Notes: generated from the letters alone by a model not told the origin. Shown: positions 25,882 through 36,022, counted from the first letter of the stretch. The stretch is DNA of 64,000 nt from Burkholderia sp. HI2500 (GCF_002223055.1 NZ_NKFL01000004.1:2046001-2110000); one strand, 5' to 3'. Made by a program: numbers and translations.

Positions 25882-26346
25882 ATGAGTACGCTCGACCAGC
25901 TTTATGCGAAGGCCGACGAACGCCGCGCACAAGCCGCGCTCAACTACGCCGGGGCGCTGCTGCCGGCCGAGGCGTTCGAACTGCTGCAGCTCGATCCGTC
26001 GGCGCGCCTCGTCGACGTGCGCACCCGCGCCGAACTCGACTGGATCGGCCGCCCGCTCGTCGGCGACGGCCAGTACCTGCACCTCGAATGGACGCGCTAC
26101 CCGGGCGGCGTGCCGAACGCCGAATTCGTCAACGAACTGAAGGCGGCCCTCCCGGCCGATACGCCCATCCTGTTCCTGTGCCGCAGCGCCGCGCGCTCGA
26201 AGCTCGCCGCGGTCGCCTCCACGCAGGCCGGCTTCACGAAGGCCTTCGACCTGCTCGAAGGCTTCGAGGGCGCGAAGGACGCCGAAGGCCACCGCAAGAC
26301 GGTCGAAGGCTGGTGCTTCCGGAAACTGCCGTGGATCGGCGCCTGA
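25882..26346 (+). CDS. Rhodanese-like domain protein
   Basis: A 154-residue single-domain protein. The rhodanese fold is shown by LVDVRTRAELDWIGRPL and the active-site loop with Cys100 in LFLCRSAARSKLAA. Such proteins transfer sulfur or sense thiols; the loop CRSAARS differs from classical thiosulfate sulfurtransferases, so the substrate is open. AGGAGA precedes the ATG. It diverges from glnA and is followed by a terminator. Confidence 0.9.
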   Translation: MSTLDQLYAKADERRAQAALNYAGALLPAEAFELLQLDPSARLVDVRTRAELDWIGRPLVGDGQYLHLEWTRYPGGVPNAEFVNELKAALPADTPILFLCRSAARSKLAAVASTQAGFTKAFDLLEGFEGAKDAEGHRKTVEGWCFRKLPWIGA

Positions 26347-26409
26347 CGGCACGCCGCTCCCGCCGGTTGCGACAACCCCATCGTCGAGCCGGGCGATGAC
26401 ATGCCGATG

Positions 26410-26439
26410 ACGGGCCGCGTTGCGCGGCCCGTGGTTTTT
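26410..26439 (+). terminator. Terminator downstream of the rhodanese gene
   Basis: ACGGGCCGCG (26410-26419) and CGCGGCCCGT (26423-26432) around TTG, then GGTTTTT. Confidence 0.75.
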
Positions 26440-26461
26440 GTGCGGCTGATTGAGGGGCCGC

Positions 26462-27277
26462 TCAGGCGCGCGGCGTATCGGGTTCGACGACGTCGCCGCC
26501 AAGCAGGTGCACGCCTTCGCGCAGCTTCACGTATGCGGCTGCGACCGCTTCCGGCTCACCCTTCACGCCGAGGTCGATGTGGCGGCGCGCATAGATCCCG
26601 CCGCGCTCCGCATCGCCGACGCTCGGCAGGCTGAACACGCGCACGCCCGGGAAATCGCGCTCGATGCGCTCCATCAGCGGCGTGAGCGTCGATTCCGGCA
26701 GCTCGAACACGTACAACGAGCGCTCCGCGTGCGGCGTCGCGTGATGCAGGTGCGCGTACTTCGTGTCGAGCACCCATTCGATCATCGGCCACGCCATCAC
26801 CGGGAAGCCCGGCACGAAGTGCAGGTCGCCGACCGAGAAGCCGGGAATCCGGTTGTAGCCGTTCGGGATGATCGTCGCGCCCACCGGGAACACGCCCATG
26901 TTGAAGCGGTGCTGGTTCTCCGGCGACTCGAAATCGACCGGCTTGGCCGGATCGGTGTGCGTTTCGCGGATCCGCTCGGAAATCAGCACCTTCGCTTCCG
27001 GATGCAGTTCGAGCGGCACGCCGAGCGCGGCGGCCGCGCACTGGCGCGTGTGGTCGTCCGGCGTCGCGCCGATGCCGCCCGTCGAGAACACGATGTCGCC
27101 CGACGCGATCGCGCGGGCGAGGGTCGCCGTGATGCGCGCCGGATCGTCGCCGACGTATTCGGCCCAGTCGAGCGTGAGGCCGCGCGCGCCGAGCAGCTCG
27201 ATGACCTTCGCCAGATGCTTGTCCTGTCGGCGGCCCGAAAGGATTTCGTCGCCGATGATGATGATGCCGATGCTCAT
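26462..27277 (-). CDS. Molybdopterin-binding / CinA N-terminal domain protein
   Basis: A 271-residue protein with the MoeA/CinA-type fold: IIIIGDEILSGRRQDKH at the start, DIVFSTGGIGATPDDHT in the centre and PGFPVMAWPM later. It corresponds to the N-terminal half of CinA (no C-terminal nicotinamide-nucleotide amidase part). CinA N-domains act as ADP-ribose-type pyrophosphatases; activity here is inferred. It overlaps the preceding membrane-protein gene by ATGA, so they form one operon. Confidence 0.9.
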   Translation of the reverse strand: MSIGIIIIGDEILSGRRQDKHLAKVIELLGARGLTLDWAEYVGDDPARITATLARAIASGDIVFSTGGIGATPDDHTRQCAAAALGVPLELHPEAKVLISERIRETHTDPAKPVDFESPENQHRFNMGVFPVGATIIPNGYNRIPGFSVGDLHFVPGFPVMAWPMIEWVLDTKYAHLHHATPHAERSLYVFELPESTLTPLMERIERDFPGVRVFSLPSVGDAERGGIYARRHIDLGVKGEPEAVAAAYVKLREGVHLLGGDVVEPDTPRA

Positions 27278-28101
27278 GCCTGCCCCATGTCGATTGCGGT
27301 GGCGCGCGAACTCGCACGCAGGTCCTCCAGCGCGCGCAGGCAGTAATGCCCGAACCACAGCGCCGAGAAGACGAGGATGAAAGCGTATACCCAGATCATG
27401 GCCGCCGCGACGAACGGGAACAGCACCATCATCCAGACCGACGACACCCACACGAAGGTCGGCACGGTGCCGAGCAGCCCGGTCGCGACGCCGATGCCGA
27501 TCAGCGGCCAGCGATGCTGCCGCACGAGCGCCCGGCGCTCGTCGCGGCTCGCGTGCAGCGCGAGCGCGTCGTAGGTCATCACGCGGTAGGTGAGCCAGCC
27601 CCAGATCACCGGCGGCAGCAGCGCGAAGAACGGCGGAATCAACCACAGCGGGATCGTGACGACCAGCACGACGACGCCGGCCAGCGCCGCCCACAGCGAA
27701 TTGAACACGCTGCCGAAGAAGGTGCCGCCCCGCTTCGCCTCGAGCGCCGCGAACTGCCGGTTCGCGAGGTGCTTGATCACGACCGGCATCGAAATCGTCG
27801 CGATCAGCAGCAGCACGGTCAGCACGATCAGCGGAATCGCGAGCGACACGACCACGAACGGCGCGACGACGGCATGCAGCTGCGACATGCCGATCGCGTC
27901 GAACGCGCGGTACAGCATGGCCGTCAGCACGAAGCCGTCGAGCGCGCCGCGTGCGAGGTCCAGCAGCGACTGCCACGAGAACCACAGCACGACGCCCCAC
28001 AGGACGGCCGAGACGAGAAACGGCATCAGGGTGAGCCACAGCATGCGCGGATGCAGTGCACTCGCCAATGCCCGGACGAAGGAACGCAGCAAGTCGTTCA
28101 T
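27274..28101 (-). CDS. EI24/CysZ-like integral membrane protein
   Basis: A 275-residue protein with about six hydrophobic segments (for example ILWLTLMPFLVSAVLWGVVL-like near residue 20, VVVSLAIPLIVLTVLLLIAT near 90, VVVLVVTIPLWLIPPFFALL near 150). Family hallmarks are the N-terminal helix pair MNDLLRSFVRALASAL and the GWLTYRVMTYDALA motif. CysZ is linked to sulfate uptake in E. coli, but this branch is not clearly CysZ. The start at 28101 was chosen over one 23 codons upstream. Confidence 0.85.
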   Translation of the reverse strand: MNDLLRSFVRALASALHPRMLWLTLMPFLVSAVLWGVVLWFSWQSLLDLARGALDGFVLTAMLYRAFDAIGMSQLHAVVAPFVVVSLAIPLIVLTVLLLIATISMPVVIKHLANRQFAALEAKRGGTFFGSVFNSLWAALAGVVVLVVTIPLWLIPPFFALLPPVIWGWLTYRVMTYDALALHASRDERRALVRQHRWPLIGIGVATGLLGTVPTFVWVSSVWMMVLFPFVAAAMIWVYAFILVFSALWFGHYCLRALEDLRASSRATAIDMGQA

Positions 28102-28142
28102 GCGAGCCTGTATCGACGGAGAAAAACGGGGAAAGGATAAAC

Positions 28143-28182
28143 CACGCGGCCCGCATGCGCCAAAGCACATGCGGGCCGCGTG
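28143..28182 (-). terminator. Long hairpin downstream of the sterol desaturase-like gene
   Basis: Perfect 15-bp stems (28143-28157 and 28168-28182) with a 10-nt loop. The T-content after it on the minus strand is modest, so termination is likely but not certain. Confidence 0.55.
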
Positions 28183-28212
28183 GGAGAGCCGCTCAACGTG
28201 GGAATGGCCGGG

Positions 28213-29187
28213 TCAGGCCGATGCCGCGCCGCGCTTGGCGGGGAACAGGCGCCGGAAGATCCGCACGAACGCGAGGCCGTGCTGCGCCCAGAAGCCTTCG
28301 CCGTAGGACACGCCCTCGACCTGGTCGCGGATCCCGGTCGGCTCGACCGTGCGGTTCCACGACGCGGTGCCGAACATCATGTCCCACCACGGGAACAGCA
28401 CGCCGAAGTTGCAGCCGTACTTCGTGCCTTCGTGGCCGTAGCCGACCGCGTGGTGGCGCCGGTGGAAGATCGGGCTCACGAGCAGGCGCTCGCCGAGCCA
28501 GCCGAACGGCAGCCGCGCATTCGTATGCTGAATGCTCTGCATGAAGTTCGTGAACGCGGTCAGCACGACGAACTGCGACGGCGTCACGCCGATCACGAGC
28601 GCGATCGCCGCGAAGAAGCACGACTGGATCACGTCGTCGAGCACGTGGTTGCGGTCATCGCACCACAGCGACATCTGGCGCTGGCTGTGATGCACCGCGT
28701 GCAGCTCCCACCAGATGCCGAACTTGTGCTGCCAGCGGTGATACCAGTAGCCGGCGAAATCGAGCACGACGAGATAGATCGCGAACGTGACGATCGGCTT
28801 CGAGGTCACGCCCGGCCACAGGTAGTCGAGATTCAGGTTCGCGACGCCGTGCAGGCGCAGCCACGCCTGGAAGTTGTCGAACAGCGGCTGCAGCGCGAAG
28901 AAGAAGAACAGCGAGTAGATGCCGAGCTTCGCGATCGCCGTGTAGATCACGTCGACCCGCACGGCCCGGCGGTTCGTCCAGCGCTCGACGGGCAGCAGCG
29001 CCTCGAGCGGGCGCAGCAGCACGAACATCAGCACCATCTGCAGCGCCCCGACGATCACCCAGTACAGCGCGTCGTAGGTGTCCTCGTCATAGTCCATCAG
29101 GTTGAACTTGAAGAGGAGCGGCTGCACGACGTCGACGTACAGCCAGGTCTGGATGTCCGAGACGAATGCATCGATCAGGTGCAGCAT
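28213..29187 (-). CDS. Sterol desaturase / fatty acid hydroxylase family protein
   Basis: A 324-residue membrane di-iron enzyme with several hydrophobic segments. Three histidine clusters are in order: HRWQH (after FAGYWY), HAVHHS and, later, HRRHH. These bind the diiron centre that inserts oxygen into lipids. The substrate is unknown; bacteria of this type carry such enzymes for hopanoid, carotenoid or ornithine-lipid modification. It is 16 bp downstream of the beta-propeller gene and probably cotranscribed with it. Confidence 0.9.
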   Translation of the reverse strand: MLHLIDAFVSDIQTWLYVDVVQPLLFKFNLMDYDEDTYDALYWVIVGALQMVLMFVLLRPLEALLPVERWTNRRAVRVDVIYTAIAKLGIYSLFFFFALQPLFDNFQAWLRLHGVANLNLDYLWPGVTSKPIVTFAIYLVVLDFAGYWYHRWQHKFGIWWELHAVHHSQRQMSLWCDDRNHVLDDVIQSCFFAAIALVIGVTPSQFVVLTAFTNFMQSIQHTNARLPFGWLGERLLVSPIFHRRHHAVGYGHEGTKYGCNFGVLFPWWDMMFGTASWNRTVEPTGIRDQVEGVSYGEGFWAQHGLAFVRIFRRLFPAKRGAASA

Positions 29188-29203
29188 CGTTCTCCCCCGC
29201 CCG

Positions 29204-30193
29204 TCACGCGCCGTTCGCGGCGCGCCACGGCGCGCGGTCGTAGAAATAGATGCCGTGCGGCGAGCGGCCGACGGCGATCGTCTGCACCAGCTTGCGCGAC
29301 GCCAGGTCGATGATCCCGACCTTCTTCGCGAAGCGGAACGTCACCCACAGCGTCTTCTTGTCGGCGGACAGCTCCATGTCGTCCGGGCCCGGCAGCAGGC
29401 CGGTGATGTCGCCGACGTTGGTGAGCGTGTTCTCGTCGATGATGCTGATCGTGTTCGCGACCCGGTTCGTGACCGCGACGTGCGTGCCGTCGGCGAGCGA
29501 GCGGAAGTTGTGCGCGCCCTTGCCCGTGTAGATCTGCTTGACGACCTTCTGGTTGCGCCAGTCGACCACCGCGACGTAATCCGCGCCGGTCATCCCGACG
29601 AGCAGGTACTTGTCGTCCGGCGTGAGCCACAGGCCGGCCGGCACCTTGCCGACCTTCATCTTCCACTTGACCGTCTGCGTCGGCAGGTCGATCGCCGCGA
29701 TCTCGCCGGAAACCTGCAGCGACACGAGCAGCGTCTTGCTGTCCTTCGTGAACGCGAGGTGGCTCGGCATCACCGCGAGCGGCACGCGCTTCACGAGCTT
29801 CAGGTCGCGGCCGTCGTAGCCGTAGATGTCGACGCGGTCGAGCCGCAGGCCGGCCGCCGCGAACCATTTGCGGTCGGGCGAGAAGCCGAGCTGGTAAGGA
29901 TCGTCGATCCCCTCGACGGTGCGCTGCAGCTTGCCCGTCTTCGGATCGAGGAACATCAGGCTGTTCGAGACCGAATTTGCAACGATCAGCGACGAATTGT
30001 CGGGCGTCGCCATCAGGTGATGCGGTTCCTTGCCGGTCGGCATCGTGCTGACGACTTCGCGGGTCTGCTGGTCGATCAGGGAAAGCGTTGCTTCGGCCGA
30101 ATTGAGGATGATGACGTTATTCGCGTGTGCGGCGGGCGCCAGCACGGCGGCGGCCAGCGCGAGCGTGCGGCCGAGGGAAAGGAAAGTGCGCAT
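29204..30193 (-). CDS. Periplasmic YncE-type beta-propeller protein
   Basis: A 329-residue exported protein. A signal peptide occupies about the first 24 residues (MRTFLSLGRTLALAAAVLAP, cleavage after AHA). The rest consists of repeats of the YVTN/SMP type, each with a pattern like NSVSNSLMFLDPKTGKL or GADYVAVVDWRNQKVV, giving about seven blades. Such proteins bind ligands or partner proteins in the periplasm; the role beside the desaturase-like gene is not known. Confidence 0.9.
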   Translation of the reverse strand: MRTFLSLGRTLALAAAVLAPAAHANNVIILNSAEATLSLIDQQTREVVSTMPTGKEPHHLMATPDNSSLIVANSVSNSLMFLDPKTGKLQRTVEGIDDPYQLGFSPDRKWFAAAGLRLDRVDIYGYDGRDLKLVKRVPLAVMPSHLAFTKDSKTLLVSLQVSGEIAAIDLPTQTVKWKMKVGKVPAGLWLTPDDKYLLVGMTGADYVAVVDWRNQKVVKQIYTGKGAHNFRSLADGTHVAVTNRVANTISIIDENTLTNVGDITGLLPGPDDMELSADKKTLWVTFRFAKKVGIIDLASRKLVQTIAVGRSPHGIYFYDRAPWRAANGA

Positions 30194-30373
30194 GAAGACT
30201 CACGTCGAGGAACAACCGTCATTGTAAAACGTTCAACCGGCCCGGCCGGTTGACCGAAGCCGGCATTGCGCCACTTCGACGCACGCCGCGGCGGCCCGGT
30301 CGGCCGGCGCGGCAGGCGCCGCGCGGCCGGCCGGGGCCGGCCACCGGTGCGGGCCCGGGAAACCGCTGTTGCG

Positions 30374-33300
30374 CTAGCGCTGCATCGACTCCCAGACCTT
30401 GTGCAGACGCTTGACAGAGACAGGCATCGGTGTGCGCAGTTCCTGCGCGAACAGCGAAATCCGCAGTTCCTCGAGCAGCCAGCGGAATTCCGCGAGCCGT
30501 GCATCGGCGACACCGCCGCGCTGCGACACCGCGCGCTGGTACTGCTGGGCGAGCGGCAACAGGTCGGCCGACTGCTTCGCGTCGCGCGCCGGGTCGGCCT
30601 TCAGCTTGTCGATCCGCAGCGCGATGCCCTTCAGGTAGCGCGGGAAGTGCGCCAGTTGCGCGTACGGCGTATCGATCACGAAGCGCTTGCCGACCAGTGC
30701 GGCGAGCTGCTGCTGCAGGTCCGCATGCGCCTGCGCGAACGGCTTCGCCTGCGCGAGCTTCTTCACGAGCCCCGCGTATTCGGCCAGGATCTGCCCGACC
30801 AGCCGCGCGATTTCCTGCGCGAGCAGGTTCAGGCGGCTCCGGCCCTCGTCGCGGCGCGCGTGGAAACTCGCGTCGTCGTCGGGCAGCGGGTCCTGCAGGC
30901 ACGCGCGGTCGAGCGCCGTGTCGATCAGCTGGTCGCGCAGCTCGTCCTGCGTGCCGAGCGACATGTACTGCATCGCCATCTCGCGCAGGCCCGGCAGGTT
31001 CTTCTCGAGGAACTTGATCGGCTCCTTCAGCTGCAGCGCGAACAGTCGCCGCAGGCCGGCCCGGTGGATGCGCGCGGCCTCCTCCGGCGAATCGAACACC
31101 TCGACGTCGCAATGCGTGCCGCGATCGACGAGCGCCGGGTAGCCGTACAGCGTCTGGCCCCGCCGGCGGATCTCCAGCAGCTCGGGCAGCTTGCCGAAAT
31201 TCCACGTCGTCAGGTTCTCGTACAGCGCGGTCGCACCGGCTTCCGCCGGCGCGGCCGTCTGCGGCGCCGCGCCCTTGCCGGCCTTCGCGTGGCGGCCGGC
31301 GGCACCCGTCGCGGCAACCGCCGACGGCGCCTGGCCGATGGCCTGGCCGTCGTCGGCATCGCCCCCCGCCGCGATCGTCGACGCCGCCGCGATCTTCTGG
31401 AACTGCTGCTGCGCCTGCGCGCCCAGCTCCTGGCGAAGCTGCGCGAGATTGCGCCCCATCGCGAGCTGGCGGCCGTGCTCGTCGATCACCTTGAAGTTCA
31501 TGAACAGGTGCGCGGGCAGCGTTTCCAGCTTGAAGTCGGCCGTTTTCATCGCGATTTGCGTCTCGCCGCGCACGTCGGCGATCAGCGCCTCGACGAGCCC
31601 GCCCGCGCCGAAGCGCTCGCGGCCCATCCGCTCGACGAAGCCGGCCGCGTACTCGGGCAGCGGCACGCAATGCCGGCGCAGCTTCTGCGGCAGCGACTTC
31701 AGCAGCAACTGCACCTTTTCCTTCAGCATCCCGGGCACGAGCCACTCGCAGCGGCGCGCATCGACCTGGTTCAGCGCATACAGCGGCACCGCGAGCGTCA
31801 CGCCGTCGCGCGGCGTGCCGGGCTCGAAGTGATACGTGAGCGCCATCTCGACGCCGGCCATCGTCGCCCGCTTCGGGAACAGCTCGGTCGTCACGCCGGC
31901 CGCCTCGTGGCGCATCAGGTCGTCGCGCGACAGGTACAGCAGCCGCAGCTTGTCCTCGGGCTGGCCGCCCTTCTTCACCTCGTCGCGATACCAGCGCTCG
32001 AACGCGGCGCCCGTGTGAATCCCTTCCGGAATCGCCTGGTCGTAGTACGCGTAGATCAGCTCGTCGTCGACCAGCACGTCCTGCCGGCGCGACTTGTGCT
32101 CGAGCTGCTCGATGTCGGTGAGCAGCTTGCGGTTGTGCGCGAAGAACGCGAGCTTCGTGTCGAACTCGCCCTCGACCAGCGCGCCGCGGATGAACAGCTC
32201 GCGCGCCCGCGCCGGATCCTGCTTGCCGAACGCGACGCGCCGGCGGTGGTAGATCGGCAGCCCGTACAGCGTCGCGCGCTCGTACGCGCTGACCTGCGCC
32301 GGGCGCTTTTCCCAGTGCGGCTCCGACAGCGATTTCTTCAACAGGTGCGCGCCGATCTTCTCGACCCATTCGGGCTCGATCTTCGCGAGGCAGCGCGCGT
32401 ACAGCCGGCTCGTCTCGACGAGCTCGGCCGCCATCACCCAGCGGCCGGCCTTCTTCGCGAGCACGGAGCCCGGCCACAGGTAGAACTTGATCCCGCGCGC
32501 GCCGAGATAGTGCGGATCGTCATCGGCCTTCAGGCCGAGGTTGCCGAGCAGGCCCGTCAACAGGGCCAGATGGACCTGTTCGTAGGTCGCCTCGACTTCG
32601 TTCAGCCGCCAGCCGTGCTCGCGCACGACGGTCAGCAGCTGCGAATGGACGTCGCGCCACTCGCGCAGCCGCAGGTGCGACAGGAAGTTCTGCCGGCACG
32701 CGTCGACCAGCTGGCGGTTCGACTTCTTGTGCGCGACCGCCTCTTCGAACCACGCCCAGATCTTCAGCCACTGCAGGAATTCGGAGCGCTCGTCGGCAAA
32801 CCGGCGGTGCGCCTGGTCGGCCTGCTCCTGCGCTTCGATCGGGCGGTCGCGCGGGTCCTGCACGGACAGCGCGCTCGCGATGATCAGCACCTCGCGCAGC
32901 GACTGCTGGTCGCGCGCGGCGAGAATCATCCGGCCGACGCGCGGGTCGAGCGGCAGCCGCGCGAGTTCGCGGCCGAGCGGCGTCAGCGCGTTGTCGTCGT
33001 CGACCGCGCCGAGCTCGTTGAGCAGCTGGTAGCCGTCCGCGATCGCGCGGCCGGGCGGCGGCTCGAGGAACGGGAACGATTCGATCGCGGTGAGATGCAG
33101 CGACTTCATCCGCAGGATCACCGACGCGAGCGACGAGCGCAGGATTTCCGGATCGGTGAAACGCGCGCGCGCCTGGTAGTCGCTTTCCTCGTACAAGCGG
33201 ATGCAGACGCCGTCGGCCACGCGGCCGCAACGGCCCGCGCGCTGGTTCGCGGCCGCCTGCGAGATCGACTCGACCTGCAGTTGCTCGACCTTGTTCCGGT

Positions 33301-34570
33301 ACGAATAGCGCTTCACGCGCGCAAGGCCCGTATCGACGACGTAGCGGATGCCCGGCACCGTCAGCGAGGTTTCGGCCACGTTGGTCGCGAGCACGATCCG
33401 GCGCGCGTTCGACGCCTTGAACACCTTGTCCTGGTCGGCCGCCGAGAGCCGCGCGAACAGCGGCAGGATCTCGGTGTGCGGCGGATGGTGCTTGCGCAGC
33501 GCCTCGGCCGCTTCGCGGATCTCGCGCTCGCCGGGCAGGAACACCAGCACGTCGCCGGGGCCTTCGCGGCACAGCTCGTCGACCGCGTCGACGATCGCGT
33601 CCATCAGGTCGCGCTCGGCTTCGCGCGCGGTCTTCACGCGGTCGCGGCCGCCCGTGCCTTCGGCGTGCTTCACGGCCGGGCGATCCTCGGCCACCGGCCG
33701 GTAGCGCATCTCGACCGGATACAGCCGCCCACTCACCTCGATCACGGGCGCCGGGCGCGCGTCGGTGCCGAAATGGCGCGCGAAGCGATCGGCGTCGATC
33801 GTCGCGGACGTGACGATCAGCTTCAGGTCCGGCCGCCTCGGCAGGATTTCCTTCAGGTAGCCGAGCAGGAAGTCGATGTTCAGGCTGCGCTCGTGCGCCT
33901 CGTCGATGATCAGCGTGTCGTACGCCTTCAGCAACGGGTCGGTCTGCGTCTCGGCGAGCAGGATCCCGTCCGTCATCAGCTTCACGGACGCGCCCGGCGC
34001 GAGATTGTCGGTAAAGCGCACCTTGTAGCCGACCACTTCGCCGAACGGCGTGCCGAGCTCCTCGGCGATCCGGCGGCCGGTGGACGACGCGGCGAGGCGG
34101 CGCGGCTGCGTATGGCCGATCAGGCCCGTGCCGCCGGCGCCGAGGCCGCGGCCGAGATCGAGACAGATCTTCGGCAGCTGCGTGGTCTTGCCCGAGCCGG
34201 TTTCGCCGCAGACGATGACAACCTGATGACCGGCGATCGCGCGCGCGATTTCGTCGCGCTTGCCCGACACCGGCAGGCTTTCGGGGTACGTGATCGGCGG
34301 AACCGGGTTTGGTGCGACGACCGCGCGCGGCGGACGCTCGCGGCGCGGCGCGCGCTCGCCCGTCGCAGCGGACGCATCCTTCGCGGCCGGCTGGCGCGCG
34401 TCGCGCGATGCGTCGCCGCGCGGCGCGTGTGCAGGTTTGCCCGCCGGCTGTTCCTGCGGCCGGCGCGGCGGCTGGCCCTGCTGCTGGCGTGCATCGGCCG
34501 CACCATCCGGGTGCCGGGCCGACGGCGCTTTGGCCCGCGTCGGCGCGGGACTTTTAGGTACATTCGACAT
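30374..34570 (-). CDS. hrpA: ATP-dependent RNA helicase HrpA
   Basis: A 1398-residue DEAH-box helicase. Walker A GETGSGKTTQLPK, DEAH in LIIDEAHERSLNIDFLLGYL, SAT motif VTSATIDADRFA and motif VI QRAGRCGRV are present, followed by the HA2/OB region and the long C-terminal DUF3418-type domain. The first 90 residues are a low-complexity Arg/Ala/Pro/Gln tail absent from E. coli HrpA. HrpA acts on stalled ribosomes. The start lies only 23 bp from that of divergent argA. Confidence 0.95.
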   Translation of the reverse strand: MSNVPKSPAPTRAKAPSARHPDGAADARQQQGQPPRRPQEQPAGKPAHAPRGDASRDARQPAAKDASAATGERAPRRERPPRAVVAPNPVPPITYPESLPVSGKRDEIARAIAGHQVVIVCGETGSGKTTQLPKICLDLGRGLGAGGTGLIGHTQPRRLAASSTGRRIAEELGTPFGEVVGYKVRFTDNLAPGASVKLMTDGILLAETQTDPLLKAYDTLIIDEAHERSLNIDFLLGYLKEILPRRPDLKLIVTSATIDADRFARHFGTDARPAPVIEVSGRLYPVEMRYRPVAEDRPAVKHAEGTGGRDRVKTAREAERDLMDAIVDAVDELCREGPGDVLVFLPGEREIREAAEALRKHHPPHTEILPLFARLSAADQDKVFKASNARRIVLATNVAETSLTVPGIRYVVDTGLARVKRYSYRNKVEQLQVESISQAAANQRAGRCGRVADGVCIRLYEESDYQARARFTDPEILRSSLASVILRMKSLHLTAIESFPFLEPPPGRAIADGYQLLNELGAVDDDNALTPLGRELARLPLDPRVGRMILAARDQQSLREVLIIASALSVQDPRDRPIEAQEQADQAHRRFADERSEFLQWLKIWAWFEEAVAHKKSNRQLVDACRQNFLSHLRLREWRDVHSQLLTVVREHGWRLNEVEATYEQVHLALLTGLLGNLGLKADDDPHYLGARGIKFYLWPGSVLAKKAGRWVMAAELVETSRLYARCLAKIEPEWVEKIGAHLLKKSLSEPHWEKRPAQVSAYERATLYGLPIYHRRRVAFGKQDPARARELFIRGALVEGEFDTKLAFFAHNRKLLTDIEQLEHKSRRQDVLVDDELIYAYYDQAIPEGIHTGAAFERWYRDEVKKGGQPEDKLRLLYLSRDDLMRHEAAGVTTELFPKRATMAGVEMALTYHFEPGTPRDGVTLAVPLYALNQVDARRCEWLVPGMLKEKVQLLLKSLPQKLRRHCVPLPEYAAGFVERMGRERFGAGGLVEALIADVRGETQIAMKTADFKLETLPAHLFMNFKVIDEHGRQLAMGRNLAQLRQELGAQAQQQFQKIAAASTIAAGGDADDGQAIGQAPSAVAATGAAGRHAKAGKGAAPQTAAPAEAGATALYENLTTWNFGKLPELLEIRRRGQTLYGYPALVDRGTHCDVEVFDSPEEAARIHRAGLRRLFALQLKEPIKFLEKNLPGLREMAMQYMSLGTQDELRDQLIDTALDRACLQDPLPDDDASFHARRDEGRSRLNLLAQEIARLVGQILAEYAGLVKKLAQAKPFAQAHADLQQQLAALVGKRFVIDTPYAQLAHFPRYLKGIALRIDKLKADPARDAKQSADLLPLAQQYQRAVSQRGGVADARLAEFRWLLEELRISLFAQELRTPMPVSVKRLHKVWESMQR

Positions 34571-34578
34571 GGGGGCGC

Positions 34579-34586
34579 ATTATAAT
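34579..34586. promoter_or_regulatory. Symmetric -10 element shared by hrpA and argA
   Basis: ATTATAAT is palindromic and gives TATAAT on both strands (34581-34586 plus; 34579-34584 minus). It is 7-8 bp from each start codon, so both transcripts would start at or within a few bases of their ATG. No strong -35 is visible on either side. Confidence 0.55.
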
Positions 34587-34593
34587 CCCGCCC

Positions 34594-35973
34594 ATGAATT
34601 CCCAAACCGACCTCCCTCCCGCCCAGACCGGCGCCACGACGCCGCCGGCTGCCGACGACTCGACCGCCAGTCACGCGCAGTTCGTCGACTGGATGCGCTC
34701 CGTCGCGCCCTATATCCACAAGTTCCGCAACAGCACGTTCGTCGTGGGGTTTGGCGGCGAGGTGGTGCAGCAGGGGCTGCTGAATGCGCTCGTGTCCGAC
34801 ATCGCGCTGCTGCAGGCGATGGGTATCCAGATCGTGCTGGTGCACGGCTCGCGCCCGCAGGTCGAGGAGCAGCTGAGCCTGCACGGTGTCGAATCCGAGT
34901 TTTCGCACGGGCTGCGCATCACCGATGCGCGCGCGCTCGAATCCGCGAAGGAAGCGGCCGGTGAAGTGCGTCTCGACATCGAGGCCGCGATCAGCCAGGG
35001 TCTGCCGAACTCGCCGATGGCGCACGCGCACATCAGCGTCGTGTCGGGCAACTTCGTGACCGCACGGCCGGTGGGGATTCTCGACGGGGTCGATTTCGCG
35101 CATACGGGCATCGTGCGCAAGATCGACGCCGAATCGATCCGTCATTCGCTCGCGAGCCGCAAGCTCGTGCTGCTGTCGCCGCTCGGCTTCTCGCCGACCG
35201 GCGAAGCGTTCAACCTGTCGATGGAAGATGTCGCGTCGGCCGCCGCGATCGCGCTGCGCGCCGACAAGATCATCTTCCTGACCGAAGCGCCCGGCATCGT
35301 CGACGACGAAGGCGAGCTGGTGCGTGAAATGTCGCTCGACGCGGCGGCCGAGCTGCTCGATTCCGGCAACGTCCAGGGCGACGACGCGTTCTTCCTGAAG
35401 CATTCGATCCGCGCGTGCCGCGGCGGCGTGACCCGGGCGCACCTGATCCCGCAATCGCTCGACGGCAGCATGCTGCTCGAACTGTTCCTGCACGACGGCG
35501 TCGGCACAATGATCTCGTACGAGAACCTCGAGAGCCTGCGTGAAGCGACGCCGGACGACGTCGGCGGCATCCTGTCGCTGATCGAGCCGCTCGAGTCGGA
35601 CGGCACGCTGGTGCGGCGCGGCCGCCACCAGATCGAACGCGACATCGACCACTTCTCGGTGATCGAGCACGATGGCGTGCTGTTCGGCTGCGCGGCGCTG
35701 TATCCGTACCAGCAGGAGAAGATCGGCGAGATGGCGTGCCTGACGGTCGCGCCGGAAGCACAAGGCTCGGGCGACGGCGAACGCCTGCTCAAGCGCATCG
35801 AGCAGCGTGCCCGCGCGCGCGGCCTCACGCACATCTTCGTGCTCACGACGCGCACCGAGCACTGGTTCCTCAAGCGCGGCTTCGTCAAGGTCAGCGTCGA
35901 CGACCTGCCGGAAGACCGCCGCAAACTCTATAACTGGCAGCGCAAGTCGCTCGTGCTGATGAAACAGCTCTGA
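34594..35973 (+). CDS. argA: Amino-acid N-acetyltransferase (N-acetylglutamate synthase)
   Basis: A 459-residue enzyme of arginine synthesis. The amino-acid-kinase domain ([45 protein letters not shown]) binds arginine for feedback control; the C-terminal GNAT domain ([20 protein letters not shown]) carries acetyl-CoA binding. About 33 residues precede the conserved VAPYIHKFR segment; no better start is visible. It may be read from a leaderless transcript. Confidence 0.96.
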
Positions 35974-36022
35974 GCGCAGGCACGACTGCCCTCCCCCAGT
36001 CCGATTACAGGAGAAGTACACG

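Noticed and set aside
30266..34585. A 1439-codon open frame antisense to hrpA
   Set aside because: It mirrors the codon structure of hrpA, is dominated by Arg, Leu, Ala, Val and His and shows no domain; a typical shadow frame in GC-rich DNA. The same holds for the long frames opposite prlC, the prolyl oligopeptidase, dinB, ntrC and hutU.
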